Below are positions 1 through 8,900 of a DNA stretch of 21,928 nt, in pieces (positions within the stretch are counted from its first letter, which is position 1; each line of letters opens with the position of its first letter). This DNA comes from CAYYJM01 sp964471755. Lineage in GTDB: Bacteria; Planctomycetota; Planctomycetia; Gemmatales; Gemmataceae. The notes beneath the pieces were generated by a model. It made no database searches, was not told where the DNA came from, and was given only the letters and a program-made list of their open reading frames with translations. The position numbers and the translations under genes were made by a program. Location of the stretch: contig CAYYJM010000086.1 of NCBI GenBank assembly GCA_964471755.1, positions 1 through 21,928 on the forward strand, read 5' to 3'.

Positions 1-62
1 TGCAAACATCAGGCCAAGCGTGCATTACTTTCCTTACTGCCGATAGCCGGCGGCTAAATGGA

Positions 63-1316
63 TCACGCCAACTCCAGGCCGCGCAGCGTTGTCGTGCCCG
101 ACGAGAACGCGTTCGTCTCGATCCCCAACCGCTGGAGCATCGACACGTACAGGTTCGTCAGCGGGTAGTTGTTCTGCGTATCGAAGGCCAGGTGCTGGCC
201 GTGCCTGAAGCCGCCGCCAGCGAGCAGCACCGGCAGGTTGTAGTTCGAGTGTGAGTTGGCACTGCCCATGCAGGTGCCGTACAGGACCATCGTCCGATCG
301 AGCAGCGGCATACCGGCTTCCTTCGTCTCGGCCAGCGAACGCAGGAACTGACCCAGGGCTCCGAACTGGCCCTCCTCGGCGGCCCGCAGTTCGGCCAGTA
401 CCTCCGGCCGATTGCCGTGATGCGTGATGTTGTGGATCACCGTCGTGTCGATGAACAGCGACACGATCCGCGAAGAGTCCGTCTCCAGGGCGAGCTTGAT
501 CACGTCGAACATCAGGGCCGTCTTCTTGACGAACTGACGCTGATCGTCGATGTCCACCGGCGGCTGGGCGGCGATCTTTGGCCGGGGCCGATGCTCCCAC
601 TCCTCGGCGCTGTGCAGCCGTTGCTCCAGTTCGCGCACCGCCGACAGATACTGATCCAGTCGCTGTCGGTCGGCCTTCGACAGCGAACGGTTCAGCCGAC
701 GTGACTGATCGCCGACGAAGTCGAGCAGACTCTGACTCTGCCGCAGAGCCTCGACGTTGGCCGCGACCTCCTCCGCCTTGCCCTGGAGGAACAGCCGGCG
801 AAACACCTTGTTCGGGCTCCGCTCGGCCGGGATCGGGGCTCCGCTGCGCGTGAAGCTCAACGTCGAGCCCTCGTTGCTCATCGCCAGGACGAGGGACGGA
901 AAGCGCGTGTGGTTGCCGACACGCTCGGCGGCAAACTGATCGAGCGAGATACCGTTGCGGAAGCCGCCACGCTCCGGGTGAGGCGTGCCGGTGAGGAAGC
1001 ACTTCTCGGCCGCATGGCCGCCGGTCACGCCGGGCAGACTGACGCCTGAGAAGACGGTGACCTGGTCACGGACGGCGGCCAGTTTCTCCAGGTACGGCGT
1101 CCCGGCGAAGTTCCGGCCGGCCTTCGCCGGGAAGAAGAACTGCGGCAGGATGCCCATGTTTGTCTCGACGCAGACCATCCGACGCGGAGCGGTCGCCTCG
1201 GTGGCGGAGGCCGGCAGCAGCGATTCGAGCCAGGGCAGGGCCAGTGTCACGCCAGCAGCTCGCAGGAACGTTCGCCGCGACGGTGCGGCCGGTTCGGTGA
1301 AGCGGGAACGAGTCAT
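63..1316 (-). CDS. DUF1552 family Tat-exported protein
   Basis: A 417-residue secreted protein of the DUF1552 family, common in planctomycetes and of unknown biochemical role. Seen: a twin-arginine leader (SRRTFLRAAG, about residues 13-22) followed by a hydrophobic stretch and an ASA-type cleavage region, suggesting Tat export after cytoplasmic folding. Family-like segments include ERSPNKVFRRLF in the middle and SHSNYNLPVLLAGGG near the C-terminus, the latter resembling the end of DUF1501/alkaline-phosphatase-fold proteins. Length is normal and the frame is intact. The ATG is preceded by GAGGAA at good spacing. In planctomycetes DUF1552 genes are usually paired with DUF1588/DUF1592 cytochrome-like genes. 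No partner lies upstream here, where the neighbour is a divergent FHA gene, so any partner must be downstream, outside the window. Family call is firm; function is unknown. Confidence 0.93.
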   Translation of the reverse strand: MTRSRFTEPAAPSRRTFLRAAGVTLALPWLESLLPASATEATAPRRMVCVETNMGILPQFFFPAKAGRNFAGTPYLEKLAAVRDQVTVFSGVSLPGVTGGHAAEKCFLTGTPHPERGGFRNGISLDQFAAERVGNHTRFPSLVLAMSNEGSTLSFTRSGAPIPAERSPNKVFRRLFLQGKAEEVAANVEALRQSQSLLDFVGDQSRRLNRSLSKADRQRLDQYLSAVRELEQRLHSAEEWEHRPRPKIAAQPPVDIDDQRQFVKKTALMFDVIKLALETDSSRIVSLFIDTTVIHNITHHGNRPEVLAELRAAEEGQFGALGQFLRSLAETKEAGMPLLDRTMVLYGTCMGSANSHSNYNLPVLLAGGGFRHGQHLAFDTQNNYPLTNLYVSMLQRLGIETNAFSSGTTTLRGLELA

Positions 1317-1522
1317 GCTTCGGTTCCTCGAATGTCCGCGGTGGCGGGAGTCGCTGGCGGGGGGACGACCGACATCCTACCGGAAGGTCATCCCGCGTGC
1401 AAAGGAAACAACCGTCTCTTGACGACCTGGCTCCTCTGGCCTGCACCCGGCGCAGATCCCTGGCTGGGGGTGCCGCATGACATTTTCACGGGAGGGGCTA
1501 CTGGAATCAGGGGCTGGTGTGG

Positions 1523-1528
1523 TATACT
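1523..1528 (+). promoter_or_regulatory. possible -10 box (TATACT) for the FHA gene
   Basis: TATACT preceded by GTGTGG lies about 80 bases before the FHA gene, in the 293-base divergent spacer between it and the DUF1552 gene. No convincing -35 hexamer is visible about 17 bases upstream, so this is only a candidate. Nothing else recognisable was seen in the 1317-1609 spacer. Confidence 0.25.
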
Positions 1529-1609
1529 ACAGGAGGTGTTTGGCTTCTCTCCAGGCGGTCGCACCGCTGCCAGGTGCTGGACCAATCCGGTCCTCAGTGA
1601 GCCTTCTCG

Positions 1610-2170
1610 ATGCCCATCCGGCTTGTATCCCTGGACAACGGTCCCAGCATCTTGCTGGACAAGCCGATATTGCTCCTGGGACGGCATCAGGAATGCGACG
1701 TTCAGATCGAATCCCGCAAGATCTCTCGCCGTCACTGCTGCATCGCCCAGGTGGACGGCTCCATCCTGATCCGCGACCTGGACAGCACCAACGGCATTCA
1801 GGTCAACGGGACCCGCGTTCGCGAGGCACCCCTGGCCATCGGTGACGAGGTCGTCATCGGCAATCTGCGCTACCGGGTCGTCTCGGATTCTCCTTCGCGG
1901 ATCACGCCAGAGCCGGCAAGCCGCCCTGTCCCGGAGCGTGAGCCGGACCGGAAGGCTCGTGCCGACAGGGACGCCCTGATCGAGTCGGGCGACTTACCCG
2001 TGTCGCTGGACGAATCGATGGTATCCGAGCCGGATCCAGGGCCAGCCCAGACACTCGATGTGGACGACTCGGCCGAAACCCACCAGGCCCGATCGCCCAT
2101 CCTGCCCGGCGACCTGAACCTGGCTCCGTCGAGCAGCAGCCATCCGATCGTGCCGCCGCCTTCCCCTTGA
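1610..2170 (+). CDS. FHA domain protein with disordered tail
   Basis: A 186-residue cytoplasmic protein with one forkhead-associated domain at about residues 5-92. The phosphothreonine-binding signature is complete: GRH at 24-26, SRRH at 39-42, NG at 61-62 and again at 66-67. The remainder (about 93-186) is rich in P, S, D, E and R, has no hydrophobic core, and is probably disordered. FHA domains bind phosphothreonine peptides made by Ser/Thr kinases, but no kinase, phosphatase or secretion partner is adjacent, so its client is unknown. The Shine-Dalgarno sequence before ATG 1610 is weak. The gene ends 48 bases before the next start and may be transcribed with the downstream cassette. Domain call is certain; role is inference. 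Confidence 0.9.
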   Translation: MPIRLVSLDNGPSILLDKPILLLGRHQECDVQIESRKISRRHCCIAQVDGSILIRDLDSTNGIQVNGTRVREAPLAIGDEVVIGNLRYRVVSDSPSRITPEPASRPVPEREPDRKARADRDALIESGDLPVSLDESMVSEPDPGPAQTLDVDDSAETHQARSPILPGDLNLAPSSSSHPIVPPPSP

Positions 2171-2204
2171 CCCTTTCTCGGCCCCGTGGGTATCGTTTCC
2201 ACCC

Positions 2205-2210
2205 GGGAGG
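2205..2210 (+). promoter_or_regulatory. RBS fixing the start of the first reductase
   Basis: GGGAGG eight bases before ATG 2219 is a strong Shine-Dalgarno sequence. It favours this start over the in-frame ATG at 2186, which would add 11 unconserved residues. Confidence 0.7.
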
Positions 2211-2218
2211 GCCAGGGT

Positions 2219-3241
2219 ATGACCCACAGAGAGAAGCCGACCGAATGGATCGGCCGACGCGTCGCCGTCACCGGCGGCACCGGCTTCGTCGGCCATCATC
2301 TCACCGGCCAGCTACGTCGTGCCGGGGCCGCCATCACCGCCGTGGTCCGGGCCACCTCGAACACGAGCCGGCTCGTCGAGTTGGGTTGTGATGGCGTCGT
2401 CGCCGAACTCGACGATCCGACGGCCCTGACAAAGGCGTTCGCCGGGGCCGAGATCGTGTTTCACGTCGCGGCGGCCGTGGACTTTGGCCACGACCTCGAT
2501 CGCCTGCGCACGATCAACGTCGGCGGCACCCGGAACGTCCTGGCGGCGGCCCGGTCGGCCGGCGTCCGGCGTGTGGTCCACACCAGTTCGATCGTCGCGG
2601 TCGGCTGCTCGGATCAACCCGTGCTTCTGGACGAACGCGCCGAGTGGACGCTGGAGGCTCTTCGGATTCCATACCTCACCACGAAGCGCGAGGCCGAGCA
2701 GGCGGCCCTCGACGCCAGCGGAGCGGATCTCGAAGTCGTCGTCGGCAACCCGGCCTGCGTCGTCGGGCCGGACGATTTCTCGCGGAGTGAGTACGGCACT
2801 CTCTGCCGACGATTCTGGCGCGGCCGGGTGCCGTTCTGCTTTCCCGGCGGCAGTAACTTCGTGGACGTGCGCGACGTGGCCGAGGGCCTGATCCGTCTGG
2901 CGAGCCACGGTCGGGCCGGTCAGCGTTACCTGCTGACGGGCGAGAACCGCACCCATGCGGAGTTCTACGCCGCCCTGGCCGACGCGGCGGGCCGACGTTA
3001 TCTGCGGCTGCCGCTGCCGGCATGGTCGGCTCCGCTCCTGGCCGGCCTGCTCGGGTTCTTCCCCGCGAAGGCCGACTCCCGGCCCATCCTGAGTCGCGAG
3101 ACGGCCCGACTGATGGGGCGGTACTTCTTCTTCGACAACCGCCGGGCCCGCGATGAACTCGGCTGGCAGCCCCGACCCCTGGCCGAGACGCTGCGCGACG
3201 CTCACGCCTTCTGGATGCCGCCCCGCGCAGCGGCGGCCTGA
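2219..3241 (+). CDS. HpnA-like NAD(P)-dependent epimerase/reductase, copy 1
   Basis: A 340-residue extended short-chain dehydrogenase. Seen: the N-terminal Rossmann motif TGGTGFVG, the HTSS segment, the catalytic YLTTK (YxxxK), the NPACVVGPDD segment, a late NFVDVRDVAEG motif and a C-terminal ARDELGW. This order matches the HpnA/dihydroflavonol-4-reductase-like branch rather than classical sugar epimerases. The end of the second beta strand reads VVRATS, and an Arg there usually means a preference for NADP(H). The following gene is a clear paralogue starting 10 bases after this stop, so the pair probably arose by tandem duplication and is co-transcribed. Substrate is not predictable: HpnA relatives act around hopanoids, terpenoids, flavonols and fatty-acyl condensation products. 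Family is sure; pathway is not. Confidence 0.92.
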   Translation: MTHREKPTEWIGRRVAVTGGTGFVGHHLTGQLRRAGAAITAVVRATSNTSRLVELGCDGVVAELDDPTALTKAFAGAEIVFHVAAAVDFGHDLDRLRTINVGGTRNVLAAARSAGVRRVVHTSSIVAVGCSDQPVLLDERAEWTLEALRIPYLTTKREAEQAALDASGADLEVVVGNPACVVGPDDFSRSEYGTLCRRFWRGRVPFCFPGGSNFVDVRDVAEGLIRLASHGRAGQRYLLTGENRTHAEFYAALADAAGRRYLRLPLPAWSAPLLAGLLGFFPAKADSRPILSRETARLMGRYFFFDNRRARDELGWQPRPLAETLRDAHAFWMPPRAAAA

Positions 3242-3251
3242 GGAACTCGAC

Positions 3252-4271
3252 ATGTCGTTCTGGAGCAGCAAGACCGTCGCCGTCACTGGCGGCACCGGCT
3301 TTCTCGGTCAGCACCTCGTTCGGATGCTGCGCTCCCGTGGGGCGAGCGTACGGATGATCGACGTGCGGCCCGGCGGTGTGGAAGACGTTCCCGTGCAAGT
3401 CGGCGACGTGCGTGATGCGGCCTTCGTGCGCTCCGCCCTGGCGGGGTGCGACGTGATCTTCCACACAGCGGGCACGGTCGCCGTCTGGGGCAAGGCCCTG
3501 GAGGCGATGCACGCCATCCACTGCGAGGGGACGCGAAACGTCCTGGCCGCGGCCGGGGCGGCGCGCGTCGTTCACACGTCCAGCGTGGTCGCCGTCGGTG
3601 CCTCGCGGACGCCGGTTCCGGTCACCGAAGAGACGCCGTTCAACCTGGCGAGCGAGGGCGTGGCGTACATCACGGCCAAGCGAGCCGCCGAGGAAATCGC
3701 CCTGGAGGCGGCCCAGCGTGGCGGCGACGTGGTCGTCGTCAACCCGGCCTACCTGATCGGGCCAGACGACGCCAACACCTCCGTCATGGGCCGACTCTGC
3801 CAGCGATTCTGGAGCGGTCGGATCGTCGCCGCACCGCCGGGCGGCCTGAATCTGGTCGATATCCGCGACGTGGCCGAGGGGCACCTCCTGGCGGCCGAGT
3901 GCGGCCAGGCCGGCCGACGCTACCTACTCGGTGGCGAGGATCACTCGTTCGCATCGTTCCTGGCCCTGCTGGCGAAGGTCGCCGGCATGCGGCCGCGCTG
4001 GCTGCCGGTCCTGCCCTGGTCGGGCCTCGCGATGCTCGCATCCCTGGCCGAACTGCGCGGCTGGATGACCGGACGAGAGCCGTACCCGTCGCTGGCCCAC
4101 GTTCGCCTGAATCGCTGGTACTTCTACGGCACGTCGGAGCGAGCGCGGCAGGAACTGGGCTACCGAGCCCGACCCATCACGGAGAGCCTGCGTGAGGCGT
4201 ACGCCTGGCACCAGGCCCGGGGGATGAAGGGGCCGCGCGGCGTACTGCGCTGGTGGATGCGGGCGGCGTGA
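3252..4271 (+). CDS. HpnA-like NAD(P)-dependent epimerase/reductase, copy 2
   Basis: A 339-residue extended SDR paralogous to the upstream gene along its whole length. Seen: TGGTGFLG for dinucleotide binding, HTSSVVAVG, the catalytic YITAK, NPAYLIGPDD, GLNLVDIRDVAEGHLL and RYLLGGE, then ARQELGY close to the end. The GLNLV...DVAEGHLLA block is very like hopanoid-associated HpnA proteins. The second beta strand ends in MIDVRPGG, and this Asp suggests NAD(H), unlike copy 1. ATG 3252 is chosen because GAGG lies just upstream and homology begins there; the reading frame extends 99 bases further up inside copy 1. A 74-base gap follows before the acyltransferase. The two copies may catalyse successive oxidation and reduction steps, but that is inference. 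Confidence 0.92.
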   Translation: MSFWSSKTVAVTGGTGFLGQHLVRMLRSRGASVRMIDVRPGGVEDVPVQVGDVRDAAFVRSALAGCDVIFHTAGTVAVWGKALEAMHAIHCEGTRNVLAAAGAARVVHTSSVVAVGASRTPVPVTEETPFNLASEGVAYITAKRAAEEIALEAAQRGGDVVVVNPAYLIGPDDANTSVMGRLCQRFWSGRIVAAPPGGLNLVDIRDVAEGHLLAAECGQAGRRYLLGGEDHSFASFLALLAKVAGMRPRWLPVLPWSGLAMLASLAELRGWMTGREPYPSLAHVRLNRWYFYGTSERARQELGYRARPITESLREAYAWHQARGMKGPRGVLRWWMRAA

Positions 4272-4345
4272 GTGGCCTTGTGTTTTCTTCCCGCCCCAAG
4301 GTATGCAACAGGGAGCGTGAATGCGGACATTCCTCCGAGGTCGCC

Positions 4346-5119
4346 ATGAGTGAGCCGCGAGGCCGATATCTGCCCCTGTCCATTCCCCGCCGCATGGTCT
4401 GCGATCTGCTCCACTTCGGTCGGCAGGTTCCGACCGTGCCGGTGCAGCGCCGGATGAACCTCGCTCCCCTGCGCGATGCACGGGCCGACTGGTCGGATCG
4501 CATTCCCTGGACGATCCTGTTCACCAGGGCGTACGCCCAGCTCGCGCGCGACTTCGCCGTCCTGCGCCAGGCGTACCTCCGGTTCCCCTGGGATCGCGTC
4601 TACGAGCATCCGCACAGTAACGCGGCCATCACCATCGAGCGCGAGTATCAGGGCGAGACGATCGTCGTCAGTGCCCTGTTCCGGGCTCCGGAGACGCGCT
4701 CACTCGTCGAGTTGCACCGGGATCTGGAGGACTTCCGCACCCGACCGCTGGAGTCGCTCGGCCATTTCCGCAAGCTCGTTCGGATCGCCCGCTTTCCGCG
4801 TTTCGTGCGTCGCTGGATGTGGTGGTATGGCCTGAACGTCTCTGGAGAGCGGCGAGCGAAGTACGTCGGCACGTTCGGCGTGAGCGTCTACTCCGCCCTC
4901 GGAGCCGAGTCGCTGCATCCGATCGCGCCGTGGACGACGACCCTCAACTACGGCATCCTCGAACCGGATGGCACCATCCCGGTGCGGCTCATCTACGACC
5001 ATCGCCTGATGGACGGCGCGACCATCGCCCGGGCGCTGGGCCAGCTCGAACAGATCCTCAACGGCGAGATCGTCCGCGAGTTGACGACCACGCGCCCCGG
5101 CACCGCGACGGCGGCCTGA
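4346..5119 (+). CDS. stand-alone CAT/E2-fold acyltransferase-like protein
   Basis: A 257-residue protein resembling the catalytic domain of 2-oxoacid dehydrogenase E2 and chloramphenicol acetyltransferase. The best evidence is near the C-terminus: YDHRLMDG contains the HxxxDG active-site motif (His219, Asp223, Gly224), preceded by a segment that fits the family's beta strand. There is no lipoyl domain, no E3-binding domain and no E1/E3 gene nearby, so it is unlikely to serve a dehydrogenase complex. It more plausibly moves an acyl group from CoA to a small molecule or lipid made by its neighbours. GAGG lies five bases before ATG 4346; the frame runs upstream to 4253, but that part looks non-coding. 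The methyltransferase starts 17 bases after this stop. Fold confidence is moderate; substrate unknown. Confidence 0.75.
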   Translation: MSEPRGRYLPLSIPRRMVCDLLHFGRQVPTVPVQRRMNLAPLRDARADWSDRIPWTILFTRAYAQLARDFAVLRQAYLRFPWDRVYEHPHSNAAITIEREYQGETIVVSALFRAPETRSLVELHRDLEDFRTRPLESLGHFRKLVRIARFPRFVRRWMWWYGLNVSGERRAKYVGTFGVSVYSALGAESLHPIAPWTTTLNYGILEPDGTIPVRLIYDHRLMDGATIARALGQLEQILNGEIVRELTTTRPGTATAA

Positions 5120-5136
5120 CCATCCCGGAGGAGATC

Positions 5137-5919
5137 ATGGCGAACAGGGACGACACGAACTGGTGGCTCGAAGAAAAGTGTGCCGAGGCGTTCTGGGATC
5201 AGAAGCTGCTCGCACCCTACCGCGAACTGCTCCAGGACACCGTCGAGCGGCTCGACGTTCAGGCCGGCGAGCGCTGGCTCGATCTCGGCTGCGGTGGCGG
5301 TCAGTTGACAGCGGCCCTCTGGCAGAAGTCGGTCGGACGAGTGGGCGAGATTGTGGCCACCGACTGCAACCCGGCCAACGCGAAGGTCATCGGTCGCCTG
5401 GCCGAGCATCTCGGCGCGACTGGCAAGGTCCGTTTCGAGACGGTCAATTTCAGCGATGGCCTGGGCGTCTTCCCGGACGCCCACTTCGACGGCATCGTCT
5501 CGGGCCTGGCGATCTCCTACGCCGAGTCGCAAGATCCGACCACGGGACGCTACACCGACACGGCCTACAACCAGCTGCTGGCGGAACTGTTCCGCGTCCT
5601 GAAGCCGGGCGGCAAGCTGGTCGTCTCGGTCAACGTGCCGGAGCCGCGCTGGGGCAAGATCCTGTGGCTGTCCCTGGGGCGGTTGCGCGTCTCGAAACCG
5701 CTGCGGCAACTGATGAACGGCGTCCGCATGTGGTGGGTCGGCCGCTGGCTGTCGCGTGAGGCGCGACGCGGTCGGTTCCACTATCTGCCGCAGGGCGAGA
5801 TTCAGCGTCGGCTGACCGCTCTCGGCTTCGGCGACTTCGATTGTCGGCTGTCGTACGCGGATCAGGCGTACCTCTTCTCGGCACGACGGCCGGCCGTGTC
5901 CGGCTCGGCCGCCGCGTGA
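5137..5919 (+). CDS. class I SAM-dependent methyltransferase
   Basis: A 260-residue soluble methyltransferase. Seen: motif I WLDLGCGGGQ at about residues 46-55, the acidic ribose-binding residue in ATDCNPAN at about 75, FDGIVSGLAISY at about 117, and LKPGGKLVVSVNVP at about 154-167. This is the Methyltransf_11/25 arrangement seen in small-molecule, quinone and lipid methyltransferases. The C-terminal third (about 168-250) is rich in W, R and L and may form the acceptor pocket. GGAGGAG sits just upstream of ATG 5137; the open frame extending to 4819 is the acyltransferase region read in another frame. As last gene of the 2219-5919 cassette it probably O-, C- or N-methylates the same intermediate. 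It converges on the amidohydrolase gene with only nine bases between stops. Confidence 0.9.
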   Translation: MANRDDTNWWLEEKCAEAFWDQKLLAPYRELLQDTVERLDVQAGERWLDLGCGGGQLTAALWQKSVGRVGEIVATDCNPANAKVIGRLAEHLGATGKVRFETVNFSDGLGVFPDAHFDGIVSGLAISYAESQDPTTGRYTDTAYNQLLAELFRVLKPGGKLVVSVNVPEPRWGKILWLSLGRLRVSKPLRQLMNGVRMWWVGRWLSREARRGRFHYLPQGEIQRRLTALGFGDFDCRLSYADQAYLFSARRPAVSGSAAA

Positions 5920-5932
5920 GGCCGGACCTCAC
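5916..5932. terminator. small hairpin over two convergent stop codons
   Basis: GTGAGG (5916-5921) and CCTCAC (5927-5932) are perfect inverted repeats around CCGGA. The stop codons of the methyltransferase (5917-5919) and of the minus-strand amidohydrolase (5929-5931) lie in opposite arms. There is no T-run, so a bidirectional terminator role is only suggested. Confidence 0.3.
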
Positions 5933-8900
5933 CGCGTGCCCGGAGACACCTTGCCGGCCTCCACCTCGCGCAGCCGCTGCTGATAGCGCTCGTAGAGCCG
6001 GGTGTGCTTGCTCGTCGGCCGGATCGGTTTGCCGTCGATGAACAGCAGCACCGTCTGGCTCGCCACCTGAAGCGGGTCGCCGGTCGTCAGGATCAGGTTG
6101 GCCCGCTTGCCCGTCTCGATGCTGCCGAGTTCCTTCTCGACACCGAGCAGCTTCGCCACGTCGAGCGTCACCGCCCGGAGGCCGACCTCCGGCGGCAGAC
6201 CGAAGGAGACGGACATCGCCGCCTCGTAGGGCAGGTTGCGCACGTTGGTCGTGCCGGCCGAGCGGATGCAGAAGCGTACGCCGGCCTCGTGCAGTTTCGC
6301 TGCCGCGGTGAACGTCGAGTCGTAACGATCCTGGCTCTCCTGCGGCAGCGTCAGAACCGGGCCGAGGATGACCGGCACGTCACGCTTCTTCAGCTCGTCG
6401 GCCACCTTCCAGGCGTCGGTGCCGCCGGCCAGGATGATCTTCAGTTTCAGCTCGTCGGCGAACTTGAGAGCATCGAGAATCTCCGGAGCGCGGTGGGCCG
6501 ACATCAGCACCGGCTTCTCGCCGCGAGCGTAGGGGATGAGGGCTTCCAGACGCGGATTGGCCGGCAGGTCCGGGTTCTGCTTCTTCGCCTCGGCGTGGGC
6601 TTTCGCCTGGCCGAACAGGTCACGCAGCCGACGGATCTTCTCCTCACGCTGCTTCCTGGCGAAGATGCGACGGATCATCGGCAGGGTCGGGTCGCCGCTG
6701 GCCGTCGCACGCTCGGCCGGGAACTCGACGGCCAGGCCGAGCGGATCGACGACGACCATCTCACGCGGCACCCAGCCGGCGAGGTTGATCAGGGCCGCCT
6801 GGCCGGCGATGATCGAGCCGGTCGGCCGGGTGACCACGCTGGTGATGCCGTTGGCCCGCGTCACCGGAATCAGCTCGCTGTCCGGGTTGACGGCGACGCT
6901 GGCCCGCAGATCCGGCTGAAAATCGCCCCCCTCGGCGAAGTCCTGCGTCTCCTTCGCGGAACCGAGTTCGGTCAGACCCAGGACCGTCGCCGCGTCGATC
7001 ATGCCGGGGTAGAGATGCAGCCCCTGCCCCTCGACGATGACCGTTTCGGCCGGCAGTTCCGGCAGCCGACCGTTGGCGTGGATGGCGGCGATCTTCCCCT
7101 TCTCGATCAGGACGCTCCCCCGTTCGATGGCGTCGCCGTGGACCGGGTGGAGGGTCACATCGCGGACGAGGTAGCGTCTGGCGGGGCTGGTCGCGACGTT
7201 CGGCAGGCTCGGAGCGGGCGTCGGCCGGAACTCGGCCGCCGGGGGGAAGGGCGTCATCTTCTCATCACGCTGGAAGTAGACCTCGCCGTCGATCAGGGTC
7301 ATTTCGACCCGACTGAAGCTGTTGAGCGGATGGCCGTTGAAGATGGCCACGTCGCCGTCCTTGCCGACCTCCAGCGAGCCGAGGCGAGCCTCCAGGCCGA
7401 GTTGCTTCGCGGCGTTAAGCGTGATCGCGCGGAGGGCGTCCTGCTCGCTGAGGCCGCCGTACTTCACGAGCTTGGCCGCCTCCTGATACAGGTGCCGCAT
7501 CAGCTCGTTGCTGTCCGACTTGAGGCAGATCATCACGCCGGCCTGGTGGAGCAGCAGAACACCTAGGCAAGTCGCCCGGACGACGAACGCCTCGATCTTG
7601 TACGCCCACCAGTCGGAGAAGAGCGAGCAGCTCGCGCCGTGGGCGGCGATCTCCGGAGCGATCTTGTAGCCTTCCAGGACGTGCTGCAACGACTTGACCT
7701 TGAAGCCGAAGCGGTCGGCGACGCGCAGGAGCATGAGGATCTCATCGGCACGATAGCAGTGACAGTGGACCTTCAGGTCACCGCGAAGAACGTCGGCGAG
7801 GGCCTCCAGACGGAGATCGCGACGTGGCTCGGCCACGTTCTTCTTGCCGGCCTTGACCTCCTGATGATAGGCGTCCCAGGTCTTCTGGTACGCCCGGGCC
7901 TCGCTGAAGGCGCGGACCAGGACGGCCTCGACGCCGAGACGCGTGTTCGGAAATCGGCCGTCGGTCCGCTTGACGTTCTCGCCCAGGGCGAACTTGACGC
8001 CGCGCGGGCCGCTGGCGATGAGCATCGCGCTGGCCGGCTCGCCGTACTTCATCTTCAGGACGGCGTCCTGTCCACCGATGACGTTGGCCGAGCCGTGCAG
8101 GATGCGTGCCGTCGTCACGCCACCGGCGGCGGCCCGGTAGATCTGCACGTCCTCGCTGTTGAGGACGTCGCGGATACGCACCTCCGGCACGATCGACAGG
8201 CTGAACTCGTTGATGCCACCGGAGGCGGCGAAGTGCGAGTGCGTGTCGATGATGCCGGGCATGATGAACAGGCCGGTCGCGTCGATGACGACCGTGTCGG
8301 CCGGTGCGGCGACGCCCTTGCCGATGGCGACGATCTTGCCCTGACGGATGAGCAGATTCGTGTTCGGCAGGTTGCCCTGGGGACCGACCGTCAGCAGGGT
8401 CGCGCCGCGGAGCAGCACGTCGCCGCGAGTGCGGATCTTCGACCGGCGGTCGGCCTCGATCTCGGTGGTGCGTTCGGCCTTCTTCTCGGGTTCCGGCTTC
8501 CTGTCCACGATGGCCGGCTTCTCCGGTTTCTTCTCCTTCGGCTTCGTGTCGAAGTGGAAGCGGACGCCGTCGGCGAAGACCTCGTGGATCTGGGTGTCGG
8601 CCTGGTGGAAATCGCCATCGGTCAGGACGAGATGAGCGGGCCGACCGGCGGCGATCCGGCCGAGCTGGCGGTCCGCGTCGAGGATCTCGGCCGCGGCCGT
8701 CGTCAGGGCCGCGAGGGCGGCATCGGCGGGCAGGCCGGCCTCGATCAGCCGGCGGACCTGCTCGCGGTATTTCTCCCAGGGCTTCTCGCCGGGCAGGCCC
8801 GAGGTGGCGAAGGCGAACCGAACTCCGGCCTGGTGGAGAACCTTCGCGTTCTCGCGTTCGAGTCGAGCGAGTCGCTCCTTCTCCTGCTTCACCCGCTCGG

